Part shown: positions 23,919-33,420 of the stretch, one piece after another
Layout of the letters: each line of letters begins with the position of its first letter
How positions within the stretch are numbered: the stretch's first letter is position 1
Notes under the pieces: generated by a model
Told to the model about the DNA's origin: nothing
What the model saw: only the letters and a program-made list of their open reading frames with translations
Database searches by the model: none
Translations under genes and position numbers: made by a program
NCBI GenBank assembly: GCA_018005585.1
Contig: JAGMZX010000002.1
Span: forward strand, 1 to 47,977
Length of the DNA stretch: 47,977 nt
Source of the DNA: Candidatus Hydrogenedentota bacterium
GTDB lineage: Bacteria > Hydrogenedentota > Hydrogenedentia > Hydrogenedentales > JAGMZX01
Direction of reading: 5' to 3'

Positions 23919-25391
23919 TCAGGATTTGGCGCGGCGTACGGCATCCGCCCAGCCGGCCAAGGCTGCCTTGCGCCGGGTCTCGTCCCAGCCCGGTTCAAAG
24001 GTGCGGTCCGGTTTCCAAATCGCGGCCAGTTCGTCCGGTCCGCTCCAGAACCCGACGGCCAATCCGGCCAGGAAGGCAGCGCCGAGGGCGGTGGTCTCGA
24101 TGGTCTTGCCGCGCACGACGGGAATGCCGAGCAGGTCGGCCTGGAACTGCATGAGCAGATTGTTCGCGCATGCGCCGCCGTCGACCTTCAACCGGGGGAT
24201 ATACGCGCTGGTGTCTTTTTCCATGGTATGCACGAGGTCGGCGGACTGGTAGGCGATGGATTCGAGCGCGGCCCGGACGATATGGGCGCGGTTCGCGCCG
24301 CGGGTGAGGCCGGTGAGGACGCCGCGGGCGCGCATGTCCCAGTAGGGCGCGCCGAGACCGACGAAGGCAGGCACGAGGTAGACACCGTTCGCGTCGGGCG
24401 TCTGCCCGGCGATGGTTTCGCTTTCGGCGGCGCTGCCGATGAGCTTGAGTTCGTCGCGCAGCCACTGGACCACGGCGCCGGCCACGAATACGCTGCCTTC
24501 GAGCGCGTACGCGACTTCGCCGCCGATGCCCCAGCCGATGGTGGTGAGCAGGCCGTTGGTCGATGCGACGGCCTTCGAGCCGGTGTTCATCAGCAGAAAG
24601 CAGCCGGTGCCGTAAGTGTTCTTGCAGTCGTTCGCATGGAATCCCGCCTGGCCGAAGAGGGCGGATTGCTGGTCTCCCACGAGCGCGGCCACGGGGATTT
24701 CGCCGCCGAGGGCGCCGGTGGCGCCGAATATGCCGCTCGTGGGCCGCGCCTCGGGCAGCATCGCGGCGGGCACATCCAACTTTTCGAGCAGAAATGGGTC
24801 CCAGTCCCGGTCGTGGATATTGAAAAGCAGCGTGCGCGACGCGTTCGAGTAGTCCGTGGCGTGAGCGCCCGTCAGCTTGTAGAGCAGCCATGTGTCGACC
24901 GTGCCGAAGCACAATTCGCCGCGCCGGGCCCGTTCGCGCGCGCCCGGCACGTGGTCCAGTATCCATTTCACCTTTGTGCCGGAGAAATAGGCGTCGATGA
25001 CGAGCCCCGTGCGGCCGCGGAATTCGGCTTCGAGGCCCGCCGCCTTGAGTTGCTCGCAGGTGTCCGTGGTGCGGCGGCATTGCCAGACAATGGCGTTGTG
25101 GACGGGTTGCCCGGTCGCGCGGTCCCAGACGAGTGTCGTCTCGCGCTGGTTCGTGATGCCGATGGCGGCGATATCGCCGGGCGCCGCGCCCGCGCGCTCG
25201 ATCACGGTCTCCGCCGTGGCCAGTTGGGATTCCCAGATGGCGATGGGGTCGTGCTCGACCCAGCCCGGACGTGGGTAGATTTGGGGGAATTCCTGGCTGG
25301 CCACCGCCGCAATCGCTCCGTCCTGGGTGAAAAGGATGGACCGCGAACTGGTGGTGCCCTGGTCGAGCGCGAGGATATACTTTGCCGCCAT
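23919..25391 (-). CDS. glpK: Glycerol kinase
   Basis: This 490-residue FGGY-family kinase phosphorylates glycerol to sn-glycerol-3-phosphate with ATP. It has the phosphate-binding [15 protein letters not shown] at the N-terminus, the glycerol-contact segment [35 protein letters not shown]-like [31 protein letters not shown], and the C-terminal [17 protein letters not shown]. Length and motifs match GlpK throughout. The ATG at 25391 has GGAAGGAG 6 bases upstream and a well-formed promoter. No glpF or glpD lies beside it. Two hairpins downstream serve as terminators. Confidence 0.98.
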   Translation of the reverse strand: MAAKYILALDQGTTSSRSILFTQDGAIAAVASQEFPQIYPRPGWVEHDPIAIWESQLATAETVIERAGAAPGDIAAIGITNQRETTLVWDRATGQPVHNAIVWQCRRTTDTCEQLKAAGLEAEFRGRTGLVIDAYFSGTKVKWILDHVPGARERARRGELCFGTVDTWLLYKLTGAHATDYSNASRTLLFNIHDRDWDPFLLEKLDVPAAMLPEARPTSGIFGATGALGGEIPVAALVGDQQSALFGQAGFHANDCKNTYGTGCFLLMNTGSKAVASTNGLLTTIGWGIGGEVAYALEGSVFVAGAVVQWLRDELKLIGSAAESETIAGQTPDANGVYLVPAFVGLGAPYWDMRARGVLTGLTRGANRAHIVRAALESIAYQSADLVHTMEKDTSAYIPRLKVDGGACANNLLMQFQADLLGIPVVRGKTIETTALGAAFLAGLAVGFWSGPDELAAIWKPDRTFEPGWDETRRKAALAGWADAVRRAKS

Positions 25392-25430
25392 CGGTTGCTC
25401 CTTCCGAAAGGTCCCCTGATTACGCGGGTT

Positions 25431-25459
25431 ACGATAGCATGCGGCATACCGCGAGGCAA
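25431..25459 (-). promoter_or_regulatory. glpK promoter
   Basis: Minus strand: TTGCCT (25459-25454), 17-bp spacer, TATCGT (25436-25431), 40 bp before the ATG. The spacer contains GCGG-TATG-CCGC, a small inverted repeat that might be an operator. Confidence 0.6.
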
Positions 25460-25610
25460 GAACCGCGGGCAAGCGCGCCTTGAATAGGCGCGGTGCGCCT
25501 GCGTCTGGTTAGGCAGAGGCTGAGGGATGATGTCCCCGGCAGTGGATGGTACAATGCGGTCGGCGCGGGTGCGGTTGGCCTCGCGGCCGCGCACGGTTGG
25601 AGAACGGACC

Positions 25611-25979
25611 ATGAGAAGCATGTTGTTGCCCCTGATGGCGTTGGGAATGGCGATTGCCGTATCCGGGTGCGAGACTACTCCCGCCGAGGACGGCGCGGTG
25701 CTCGGCGCGGCGCTTGGCGCGGGCACGGGCGCGATTATCGGCAACCAGAGCGGCCACGCGGGCGAGGGCGCACTGATCGGCGCGGGCATTGGCGCGCTGA
25801 CTGGCGCAATCATAGGCGACGCCGTGGGCGATTCGCGGCAGCCGCAATACGCGCAGCCGCGGCCCGCCGCTCCGTCGCCGGTTGCTGCGCCCGTAACCAC
25901 GGGCCACTACGAGAACCGCCTGATAGTCACGCCCTCAGGCGAGATGTACGAACAGCGCGTCTGGGTGCCGCATTATTGA
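25611..25979 (+). CDS. Glycine-zipper lipoprotein
   Basis: This 122-residue envelope protein has a lipoprotein signal ending in VSGC (Cys20), then a glycine-zipper membrane hairpin (about 29-70) rich in GxxxG/AxxxG (GAALGAGTGAIIGNQSG, GALIGAGIGALTGAIIGD). A Pro/Gln-rich linker and a conserved-looking C-terminus, YENRLIVTPSGEMYEQRVWVPHY, follow. The design matches the YMGG/SlyB-like outer-membrane lipoproteins of unknown detailed role. The ATG at 25611 has GGAG 8 bases upstream. A TACAAT hexamer at 25550-25555 may be its -10. The next gene starts 14 bp downstream. Confidence 0.85.
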   Translation: MRSMLLPLMALGMAIAVSGCETTPAEDGAVLGAALGAGTGAIIGNQSGHAGEGALIGAGIGALTGAIIGDAVGDSRQPQYAQPRPAAPSPVAAPVTTGHYENRLIVTPSGEMYEQRVWVPHY

Positions 25980-25993
25980 CCGAAAGGCACGGC

Positions 25994-26332
25994 TTGACCC
26001 TCCAACGCAAATGGCGCTTGACGGGCGCGCTGGCCTTGGCGCTCAGCGCGCTCATGGCAGGGTATGGAGTAGCGTATCTCGGCTTTTCCGGGTCCGTGCT
26101 CGTGCTGCTCGTGTACTGGGGGATTTTTCTGCTCTGTCTAATCGTCGCGTTCCTCATGGCGCTGCTCGACATGCGGTACATCCGCGTGCAATATGCCCTC
26201 GAGCAACGGCGCATCTTCGTGGAGACGCTTGGCAGCAAAGCCTTCCGCGAATCGCTCCGCAAAGCGCATCAGGAACAACAAGCCTCTCAGGACAAACCAG
26301 TCGCTGACCGCAGCCGCATCCGCCCCGGGTGA
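25994..26332 (+). CDS. Small two-helix membrane protein
   Basis: This 112-residue protein starts at TTG 25994, with AAAGG about 8 bases upstream. Two hydrophobic helices (about 10-32 and 34-58) are separated by a short turn and followed by a basic, amphipathic cytoplasmic tail (RYIRVQYALEQRRIF and onward). It follows the glycine-zipper lipoprotein by 14 bp and is likely co-transcribed with it, which is the main support for the gene. The last 25 codons look less codon-biased. I do not recognise the family. An opposing frame (26437-26138) overlaps its 3' part and weakens the call. Confidence 0.55.
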   Translation: MTLQRKWRLTGALALALSALMAGYGVAYLGFSGSVLVLLVYWGIFLLCLIVAFLMALLDMRYIRVQYALEQRRIFVETLGSKAFRESLRKAHQEQQASQDKPVADRSRIRPG

Positions 26333-26886
26333 GAGCGCGTCCTCGAGGGCTGCCGCCGCGTAGTCTGTGCGCCACTGGTCGAATGCGCCGTGCAGCCAGG
26401 CCGGTCCGCGGAAGTCGGTCAGCCCGTCATCCGTCACGGAAGACGCCTTTGCGCCCGTTGGGGGCGGTTCCGCGTAGGTAAGCGCCCGAAACCCGGCAAA
26501 ACCCGCGCATAGACACGCTACACCCCCATACAGACGATAATGAACCGTCTGCCGCCGCGATTTGCGCGCGTTTCATTCCCGCCCATGGCGAGACCTCCGC
26601 AATCCGCCGCTTCCACCGCCGTCGCCGCCCGCTGCGACCCGCCGACAGCCCGGGGACGCGGCCGTAACGCCCACTCGGCGCGTCCGGGGTCGTTACGTAT
26701 GGCAAATCATAACCCGCTCGGGTTGTCAAGCGCTTTCTTACTGTCATAGCATCACAGACGACACAAATATCCGCGCGAACGGCGCGAGAACATCGCGCGC
26801 GTGATGTGAGCCAAACCGCGGAGCATGATATGATTGCGTCTTATCTGAGAACATGCGGCGAAGGGATGCGTATTCGGGAGCGATTT
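26333..26886. other. 554-bp region without a supported gene
   Basis: No frame here shows recognisable similarity. A minus-strand frame starting at 26437 has plausible codon choice for its first 50 codons and then runs antisense to the small membrane protein gene. An inverted repeat AACCC-GCTC-GGGTT occurs at 26708-26721. The region also contains a C-rich run of GCC/CCG triplets (26600-26640) and the leader of the following lipoprotein gene. Confidence 0.45.
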
Positions 26887-27534
26887 ATGGCGCGAACACA
26901 TCTTGCGATGTTTGCTTTGGCGGTAGTCTGTGTTTTTCAGGCGTGCGGAAACAAGCCGGTGACGCCGCCGGCGCCCGCGCCGCCGATGAATGAGCCGGAG
27001 ACGCCCCGCGAGTTGGACATCGGCGATGTCGAATCCGCGCTGGCGTTTGAGGGCAGAGTCGCCTCCGAGTCGCGGGGCGCGAATGTGTCGGTCAGTGACC
27101 TCGAAGGCCGGGACAAGACAATTGCGATGAGCACGGTGACGGTTCAGCCGCCGTATCCGGCGGAGTTGTGGGTCGAGTATACGCTGAGGTCCAGCATTGG
27201 GTTCCCGGCGCGGCCCGTTGCGGTGCGCGGCGCAATCTTGCGCAATGTGGGCGGGCAGGACACAGCCCTGGGCCGGTTCAGCGCCGTATTGGGTGCAGAC
27301 GCGCACCTGCCGGGCGCACCCGTGCAAAAGTTCCGCGTGAATGCGCTGGAAGGGCTGGCGACGCCGCCCGAATCCATGCTCCTGCACGTTGCGGCGGAAT
27401 TATTGCTGCTTCCGGCGGGTACCGGCCCCAACACAGTGGACCCGGAAACGGCCGCAACGCTGCCGGAAGATGCGAGCAGCGCGCTGTCATCGAATCCGGT
27501 GCGCATCGAATTCAAGGCGGAGTCCGGTTCATGA
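26887..27534 (+). CDS. Putative lipoprotein, unknown function
   Basis: This 215-residue protein has a signal peptide MARTHLAMFALAVVCVFQAC with a probable lipobox Cys20, followed by a Pro-rich linker (VTPPAPAPPMNEPETP) and a beta-rich globular part. I chose ATG 26887 because GGGAG lies 6 bases upstream; ATGs at 26866 and 26806 are in frame but lack good sites. Its stop overlaps the next start as ATGA, so translation with the PIG-L deacetylase gene is coupled. No family was recognised. It is a likely envelope component of this three-gene operon. Confidence 0.75.
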   Translation: MARTHLAMFALAVVCVFQACGNKPVTPPAPAPPMNEPETPRELDIGDVESALAFEGRVASESRGANVSVSDLEGRDKTIAMSTVTVQPPYPAELWVEYTLRSSIGFPARPVAVRGAILRNVGGQDTALGRFSAVLGADAHLPGAPVQKFRVNALEGLATPPESMLLHVAAELLLLPAGTGPNTVDPETAATLPEDASSALSSNPVRIEFKAESGS

Positions 27535-28343
27535 ACGTTGTTATCATCGGGGCGCATCCGGACGACGCGGAATTCTTCGCGGGCGGCGTGAGCATCAAGT
27601 GGACGCGGCTCGGGCACCGGGTGTTGTTCGTGTCCGCGACCAACGGCGACGTGGGCCACCACGAGGTCTCGGGCGGCGCGCTTGCGCAACGGCGCGCGGC
27701 GGAGGCGCGGCGTTCCGCGCGCATCGCCGGAGCGAGCGAACGCGTGCTCGATTACCATGACGGCGAGTTCCTGCCGACCCTCGAGGCGCGCAAGCGCATC
27801 GTGCGGCTCATTCGCGAGTTTGAAGCGGACATTGTCATGACGCACCGGCCCTGGGACTATCACCCGGATCACCGGTACACCGCGATGGCGGTGCAGGATG
27901 CGGCGTTCATGGTGACGGTTCCGCTCTACTGCCCCGACGCGCCCGCGCTCCGGCGCAATCCGGTCTTCCTGTATCTCATGGATGGGTTTCAGCGCCCGTA
28001 CCCGTTCCGGGCCGATATCGCGGTGGCGGTCGACGACGTGATGGACGAGAAATGGGCGATGCTCGACGCCATGGAATCGCAAGTGTACGAGTGGTTGCCT
28101 TGGCTTGAAGGGCGCGCGGGGGAGACGCCAACCGATAGCGGGGAACGCAAGGCGTTTCTTCGCGCCATGTGGGATCCGTTCTTTCTGGAACCGGCGCAAC
28201 GGGGCCGCGACGCGCTCGCGGCATGGTACGGCCCCGAACGGGCCGCGGCGGTGCGCTATGCGGAGTTGTTCGAGATCTGCGAATATGGACGCCAGCCGGC
28301 CCGCGAGGAACTGCGGGAGTTTTTCCCGTTCTTCGATGCATGA
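27531..28343 (+). CDS. PIG-L/LmbE family N-acetylglucosaminyl deacetylase
   Basis: This 270-residue zinc enzyme of the PIG-L (LmbE) family removes acetyl groups from N-acetyl amino sugars in glycolipids or sugar-linked thiols. The metal and catalytic motif AHPDDAE (His9, Asp11, Asp12) and the third ligand region DYHPDHR (His111/His114) are intact. The ATG at 27531 overlaps the preceding stop by 4 bp (ATGA). The C-terminal 80 residues, rich in aromatic and acidic residues, resemble PIG-L proteins of uncultured Planctomycetes-like bacteria more than mycothiol enzymes (impression only). The substrate is unknown. Confidence 0.93.
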   Translation: MNVVIIGAHPDDAEFFAGGVSIKWTRLGHRVLFVSATNGDVGHHEVSGGALAQRRAAEARRSARIAGASERVLDYHDGEFLPTLEARKRIVRLIREFEADIVMTHRPWDYHPDHRYTAMAVQDAAFMVTVPLYCPDAPALRRNPVFLYLMDGFQRPYPFRADIAVAVDDVMDEKWAMLDAMESQVYEWLPWLEGRAGETPTDSGERKAFLRAMWDPFFLEPAQRGRDALAAWYGPERAAAVRYAELFEICEYGRQPAREELREFFPFFDA

Positions 28344-28366
28344 GGCCGCCGGGAAGGAGGGGCGAG

Positions 28367-29044
28367 ATGCGGCATTTGTTTCTGGTGCTCGGGGCGATTA
28401 CGGCCGTCGTTTCGACCGCGACGGCGCAGGAGGGGCCCGCGACCGTCATCGAGACCGAAGGCCGCGCAACGGTTTTCGCCGCGCCGACGTTCGCTGATTT
28501 CTGGATTCACGCCGTCGCGGCGAAAGAGACGGTGATCGAGGGAATGAACGAGATGGTCGCGTTCGAGATGCGGCTGCGCGAGGCGCTCGCCGCGCGGGCA
28601 CTTGCCCCAAACGACCTCGACGTGCGCGCGCCGGCCGTAGCCGACGTTAACGAGGCGCAGGTCGCCGTCTCGGCGCGATTGCGGTTCAACATGAGCAGTT
28701 TCACGAGTGTAGAGACAGGCCCGCAACAGTTTGCGGGGCTCTGCGACAAGCTGGCGGACCTCGCAAAGGGCCTGGGCATGGCCCTTGAGGGTCCCCAGTT
28801 CACGGTGAATCCGCAGGAGCCCATAGTGCGCTCCGCCGTGGCGAAGGCTACCGAGCAGGCGTATCCCGCGGCGGAAGCCATCGCGAAAGAACTCAAGACC
28901 AGCATCTATGCCGTTACCGCGGTGACCGTCATCGACCTCGTGTGGGACCAGGCTGAGGAAGTGCGCGGCATCCAACCCACGTTGCGGCAAGTATCCTGCA
29001 CCGCGCGGGTTCGCGTCGTGTATGAGGTCGCCACGTTGCCGTAG
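28367..29044 (+). CDS. SIMPL-domain (DUF541) exported protein
   Basis: This 225-residue protein has a cleavable signal peptide (ATA-QEG after residue 20) and a SIMPL domain, recognisable from IETEGRATVFAAPTFADFWI at the start and the C-terminal pattern of paired helices and strands ending CTARVRVVYEV. Family members are periplasmic or surface proteins of poorly known function, some linked to stress. GGAAGGAGGGG 5 bases before the ATG is a strong ribosome-binding site. It is the last gene of the lipoprotein/PIG-L/SIMPL run (23-bp gap). Confidence 0.85.
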   Translation: MRHLFLVLGAITAVVSTATAQEGPATVIETEGRATVFAAPTFADFWIHAVAAKETVIEGMNEMVAFEMRLREALAARALAPNDLDVRAPAVADVNEAQVAVSARLRFNMSSFTSVETGPQQFAGLCDKLADLAKGLGMALEGPQFTVNPQEPIVRSAVAKATEQAYPAAEAIAKELKTSIYAVTAVTVIDLVWDQAEEVRGIQPTLRQVSCTARVRVVYEVATLP

Positions 29045-29161
29045 AAACACCCGTGTCCCCGGTGTCCGCTTCCACCCGTTCGCCCGGCGGCCCGAGGCCC
29101 CGGCGACATCGTGCCGGCTGAATGGTCATGCGAAGGCGCGTCCTCATGACGCCGTTACCTT

Positions 29162-29191
29162 GCCGCAAGTCTGCTTCTTCATTCTTGCGGC
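29162..29191. repeat. Inverted repeat between convergent genes
   Basis: GCCGCAAG (29162-29169) and CTTGCGGC (29184-29191) are perfect inverted repeats with a 14-nt loop, in the 209-bp gap between the SIMPL gene and the convergent kinase gene. They are possibly a bidirectional stop signal, though neither side has a U-tract. Confidence 0.4.
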
Positions 29192-29253
29192 TACAAGTGC
29201 CTTCACGCCCGGGGGTGTCTTCGCGGCGGGGACAAGACGCATCGCCGCGCCGT

Positions 29254-30012
29254 TCAGATAGGCGTGAGACCGTTTTCCAGCGGCAGGGTGATCACGAAGC
29301 CCTCTTCCGGCATGTAGGTGAGGGCGCCCGCGTGCTGCGCGATGATGGCGCGCGCGAGCGGCAGGCCCAGCCCGAAATGCACGCCTGCCTTGGTCGTGAC
29401 GTAAGGCTCGAACATGCGTTCCCGCAACGCCTCCGGCACCGGAGGGCCGCTGTCCTGCACCCGAATTACGACTTCGCCTTCCGTGTGATGCAAGCGCAGG
29501 AAGATGTGCCGTTTTTCCTGTTCCTCGAGGGTTTCCATGGCATTGCGCACAAGATACGCGAGCGCCAGTTCCAGTTTGGGCGCGTTTCCGGGCAGGCTCG
29601 GAACGTCTTCCTGGATTTTCGTCTCTACGGCGATGTGCAGGGTCTTCATCTCGTACATGTGCAGGTTCAGAACGTGCTGGACCAGCAGCGACGGGTCCAC
29701 CATGCCGACGCGAGCCGAGTCCTTGCGCGCAATGCGCACGATTTCGCTGACCAGCGTGCTCGCCTTGTGAACGGCCCCGAGGATTTCGCCCAGCATGCGG
29801 TGGGACTCGGCGGAAACGCCCTTGTCAAGGGATACCAGTTCGGCGTACGCCATGACCGCGCCCAGATAGTTGTTCAGGTCGTGCGCGACGCCGTTGACGC
29901 AGCGGCCCACTTGCGCGTGGCGGAAGAGACCGGCCGCGCGCGCGTCGAAATCCGGAGTCCCGAACGCCGGCGCTATCGCGCCGGAGGGGAGGTCATCAGG
30001 TTTCACGTGCAT
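29254..30012 (-). CDS. Soluble histidine kinase without input domain
   Basis: This 252-residue cytoplasmic kinase has a HisKA box with His44 in NGVAHDLNNYLGAVMAYAEL, a HATPase domain with N-box LALAYLVRNAMETL, G1 VIRVQDSGPPVPE, F-box MFEPYVTTK and G2 GVHFGLGLPLARAI. There is no transmembrane segment, PAS, GAF or receiver; only about 35 residues precede the H-box. The Met start at 30012 has GGGAG too close (1 base); the GTG two codons later at 30006 has the same site at 7 bases and may be the true start. It is the third gene of the serA-icd operon, 64 bp after icd, and no response regulator is adjacent. Confidence 0.88.
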   Translation of the reverse strand: MHVKPDDLPSGAIAPAFGTPDFDARAAGLFRHAQVGRCVNGVAHDLNNYLGAVMAYAELVSLDKGVSAESHRMLGEILGAVHKASTLVSEIVRIARKDSARVGMVDPSLLVQHVLNLHMYEMKTLHIAVETKIQEDVPSLPGNAPKLELALAYLVRNAMETLEEQEKRHIFLRLHHTEGEVVIRVQDSGPPVPEALRERMFEPYVTTKAGVHFGLGLPLARAIIAQHAGALTYMPEEGFVITLPLENGLTPI

Positions 30013-30076
30013 GCTCCCTGTTTCCTACAGGCATTCCCGCATGACCATGACGGCGCCTCGACGGTCCGGCCGCGCC

Positions 30077-31309
<1,233 letters not shown>

Positions 31310-31354
31310 GATATCCCCGTTATTGGTTGTTTTGGCCGTGTACTATTGGGACTG

Positions 31355-32947
31355 TTATTCGGAATCCGGCAGCACCAGCAGCCGGGCCCGGAGCACGTGT
31401 GGCACCTCGCGAGCAGCCGCGAGCGCGTCTTCCGAAAGCGGCTGGTCCAGATTCAGCAAGGTGAGGGCGCGTCCGCCGCGCTTATCGCGGCCGAGCACCA
31501 TGTTTGCGATATTGACGCCCGCGTTGCCGATGATGGTCGCCAGCCGCCCGACGACGAGCGGCTTGTCTTCGTTCTCGCACAACAGTATGCACCCTTCCGG
31601 CTTGGCGTCGACGCGCATGCCGTCAATGCTGCAGATGCGCGGATCCTTGTTTTGGAAGAGGGTGCCTTTAATGACATGTGTTTCCTGGTCGGTGACAATG
31701 GTGACCCCGATCTCGAACGCGTAATCGGAATCGTGGGCGCTCCGCTTCTCGATGCAATCGATACCTCGCGCCTCGAGTTGAGAAGGCGCGCTGACCATGT
31801 TCACCGATTCGACCGTCGGCGCCAGAAACCCGGTCAGTACGGACGTCGTGATGGGATAGGTGTCCGTGACACCCAAGTCGCCGCTGTAGGCGATCTCGAT
31901 GGACGTGGGGGATCCCTCCGAATACAGCGCCTGAAAGGTCCCCAGGCGTTCCGCCAGATAAAGCAGGGGTTGCAGTGATTTCCTCGTTTCGCTGTCCAGA
32001 CTGGGCACGTTCACGGCGTTGACAATAGCGCCTGTCTTCAGGTAATCCACGATCTGCCGCGCAACTTCGACGGCTACGCAGAGTTGCGCTTCATCTGTCG
32101 AGGCCGCCAGGTGCGGCGTCATTACGATATTGTCGAGCCCGACAAACGGGTTGTCCTCAAACGGCTCCGAAGTGAAGACGTCCAGAGCGGCGCCGGCAAT
32201 GACCCCATGTTTCAGCGCTTCGGCCAGTTCTTGTTCGTTGACGATGCCGCCGCGCGCGCAATTAATGATGCGGCAATTCGGTTTCATGCGCCGGAAGTGC
32301 TCGCCGCGCAGCATATTCAAGGTCTTGTCGGTTTTCGGCGCGTGCACCGTAACGAAATCCGACCGTTCGATTACATCGTCCAGACTCACCAGTTCCACGC
32401 CGAGGCCCTCCGCTTTTAACGGCGTCAGCAATGGGTCGAAGGCCAGAACCTTCATCTCGAAGGCCAGCGCGCGCTTGGCCACTTCGCCGCCAATGCGGCC
32501 CACCCCTACGATGCCCAGCGTCTTGCCCCGTAATTCCGTGCCCATGAACTTCTTGCGGTCCCAGCGGCCGGCGTCCATCGATGCGTGGGCCTGCGGGATA
32601 TTCCGGCACAGGGCGAGCAGCATCGCAAAGGTGTGCTCGCACGTCGAAATCGTGTTGCCGCCCGGCACGTTCATGACAACGATGCCTTTTTGCGTGGCGG
32701 CGTTCTTGTCTATATTGTCCGTGCCCACGCCGGCGCGGCCGACGACTTTCAGTCGCCCGGGATTGGACAGGGCCTCCGCGGTGACCTTCGTGGCACTGCG
32801 CACGACGAGCGCATCGTATTGGCCGGCGATTGCGGCCAGTTCCTCCGGTTTCTGGGGCGGCTTTATGTCCACCTCAAAACCGGCGGTCTTGAATACTTCG
32901 AGCCCTTCTTCGCTGAGACCGTCCAAGGCAAGGACTCTGAACATCAT
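31355..32947 (-). CDS. serA: D-3-phosphoglycerate dehydrogenase
   Basis: This 530-residue long-form (type 1) PHGDH makes the first step of serine synthesis. It has the N-terminal VVRSATKVTAEAL, Rossmann GIVGVGRIGGEVA and the catalytic trio in NCARGGIVNEQEL (Arg), LDVFTSEPF (Glu) and TPHLAAST (His). An intervening ASB domain (about 320-450) and a C-terminal ACT domain (about 455-527) follow, for serine feedback. The MM start at 32947 has AGGAG about 6 bases upstream. It is the first gene of the serA-icd-kinase operon and is divergent from the PilT-type ATPase gene. Confidence 0.97.
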   Translation of the reverse strand: MMFRVLALDGLSEEGLEVFKTAGFEVDIKPPQKPEELAAIAGQYDALVVRSATKVTAEALSNPGRLKVVGRAGVGTDNIDKNAATQKGIVVMNVPGGNTISTCEHTFAMLLALCRNIPQAHASMDAGRWDRKKFMGTELRGKTLGIVGVGRIGGEVAKRALAFEMKVLAFDPLLTPLKAEGLGVELVSLDDVIERSDFVTVHAPKTDKTLNMLRGEHFRRMKPNCRIINCARGGIVNEQELAEALKHGVIAGAALDVFTSEPFEDNPFVGLDNIVMTPHLAASTDEAQLCVAVEVARQIVDYLKTGAIVNAVNVPSLDSETRKSLQPLLYLAERLGTFQALYSEGSPTSIEIAYSGDLGVTDTYPITTSVLTGFLAPTVESVNMVSAPSQLEARGIDCIEKRSAHDSDYAFEIGVTIVTDQETHVIKGTLFQNKDPRICSIDGMRVDAKPEGCILLCENEDKPLVVGRLATIIGNAGVNIANMVLGRDKRGGRALTLLNLDQPLSEDALAAAREVPHVLRARLLVLPDSE

Positions 32948-33420
32948 GCGCGCTCCTGGTCTGATGTTAATTCCGATTTATGCCCCGTGCCGCCGCGGCA
33001 CCCCAAATGGCGGCCAAGGCCCACTGGGCCGAAGCGTCCTGAGCAACCGGCACACCGCCGCATGCCCAAGCGCCGCCGCGAACCGTCGCCCCAAACAGGG
33101 CGTCGGCACAAAAACCGTGCAGGGAAACAAAAACAAGAGGTAAGAAAGCCTAACAAAGGCTGGTTATTCTTGTCAAACAGCGTTTCAGATACGGGCCCGG
33201 AATGGTCAAAAAGTCCGGCCTTGAACGCGCGGAATGCGGGCCGGCCGGACAAAGGGCGAATACGCTGAATTCACAGAAGAATGAGGAACTCTCGCGCCGT
33301 TTTGACCTTGGCGCGGGCTCCGTGTATCATGGCCTGGAGGTTGTGAAGTATGCCGGAGAGGCGGTTGGGTTCGACTACGACCAGACTCGAATCAGTATTT
33401 TCACAAGAAGGGGGTTCTTG
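32948..33420. promoter_or_regulatory. Divergent region between serA and PilT-type gene
   Basis: These 473 bp contain no supported gene. The plus-strand frame from 33202 joins the ATPase frame but has no similarity and runs through a promoter. The stretch 33110-33180 is unusually A-rich, with a small hairpin AGCCT-AACAA-AGGCT (33148-33162). A perfect TTGACA reads on the minus strand near 33173-33178 but lacks a good -10. Confidence 0.5.
33302..33330 (+). promoter_or_regulatory. Promoter of PilT-type gene
   Basis: TTGACC (33302-33307), 17-bp spacer, TATCAT (33325-33330), about 90 bp before the ATG at 33421. Confidence 0.55.

Noticed and set aside
26427-26747. 106-residue minus-strand frame in the non-coding gap
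   Set aside because: Arg/Ser/Gly-rich, no ribosome-binding site, no recognisable motif.
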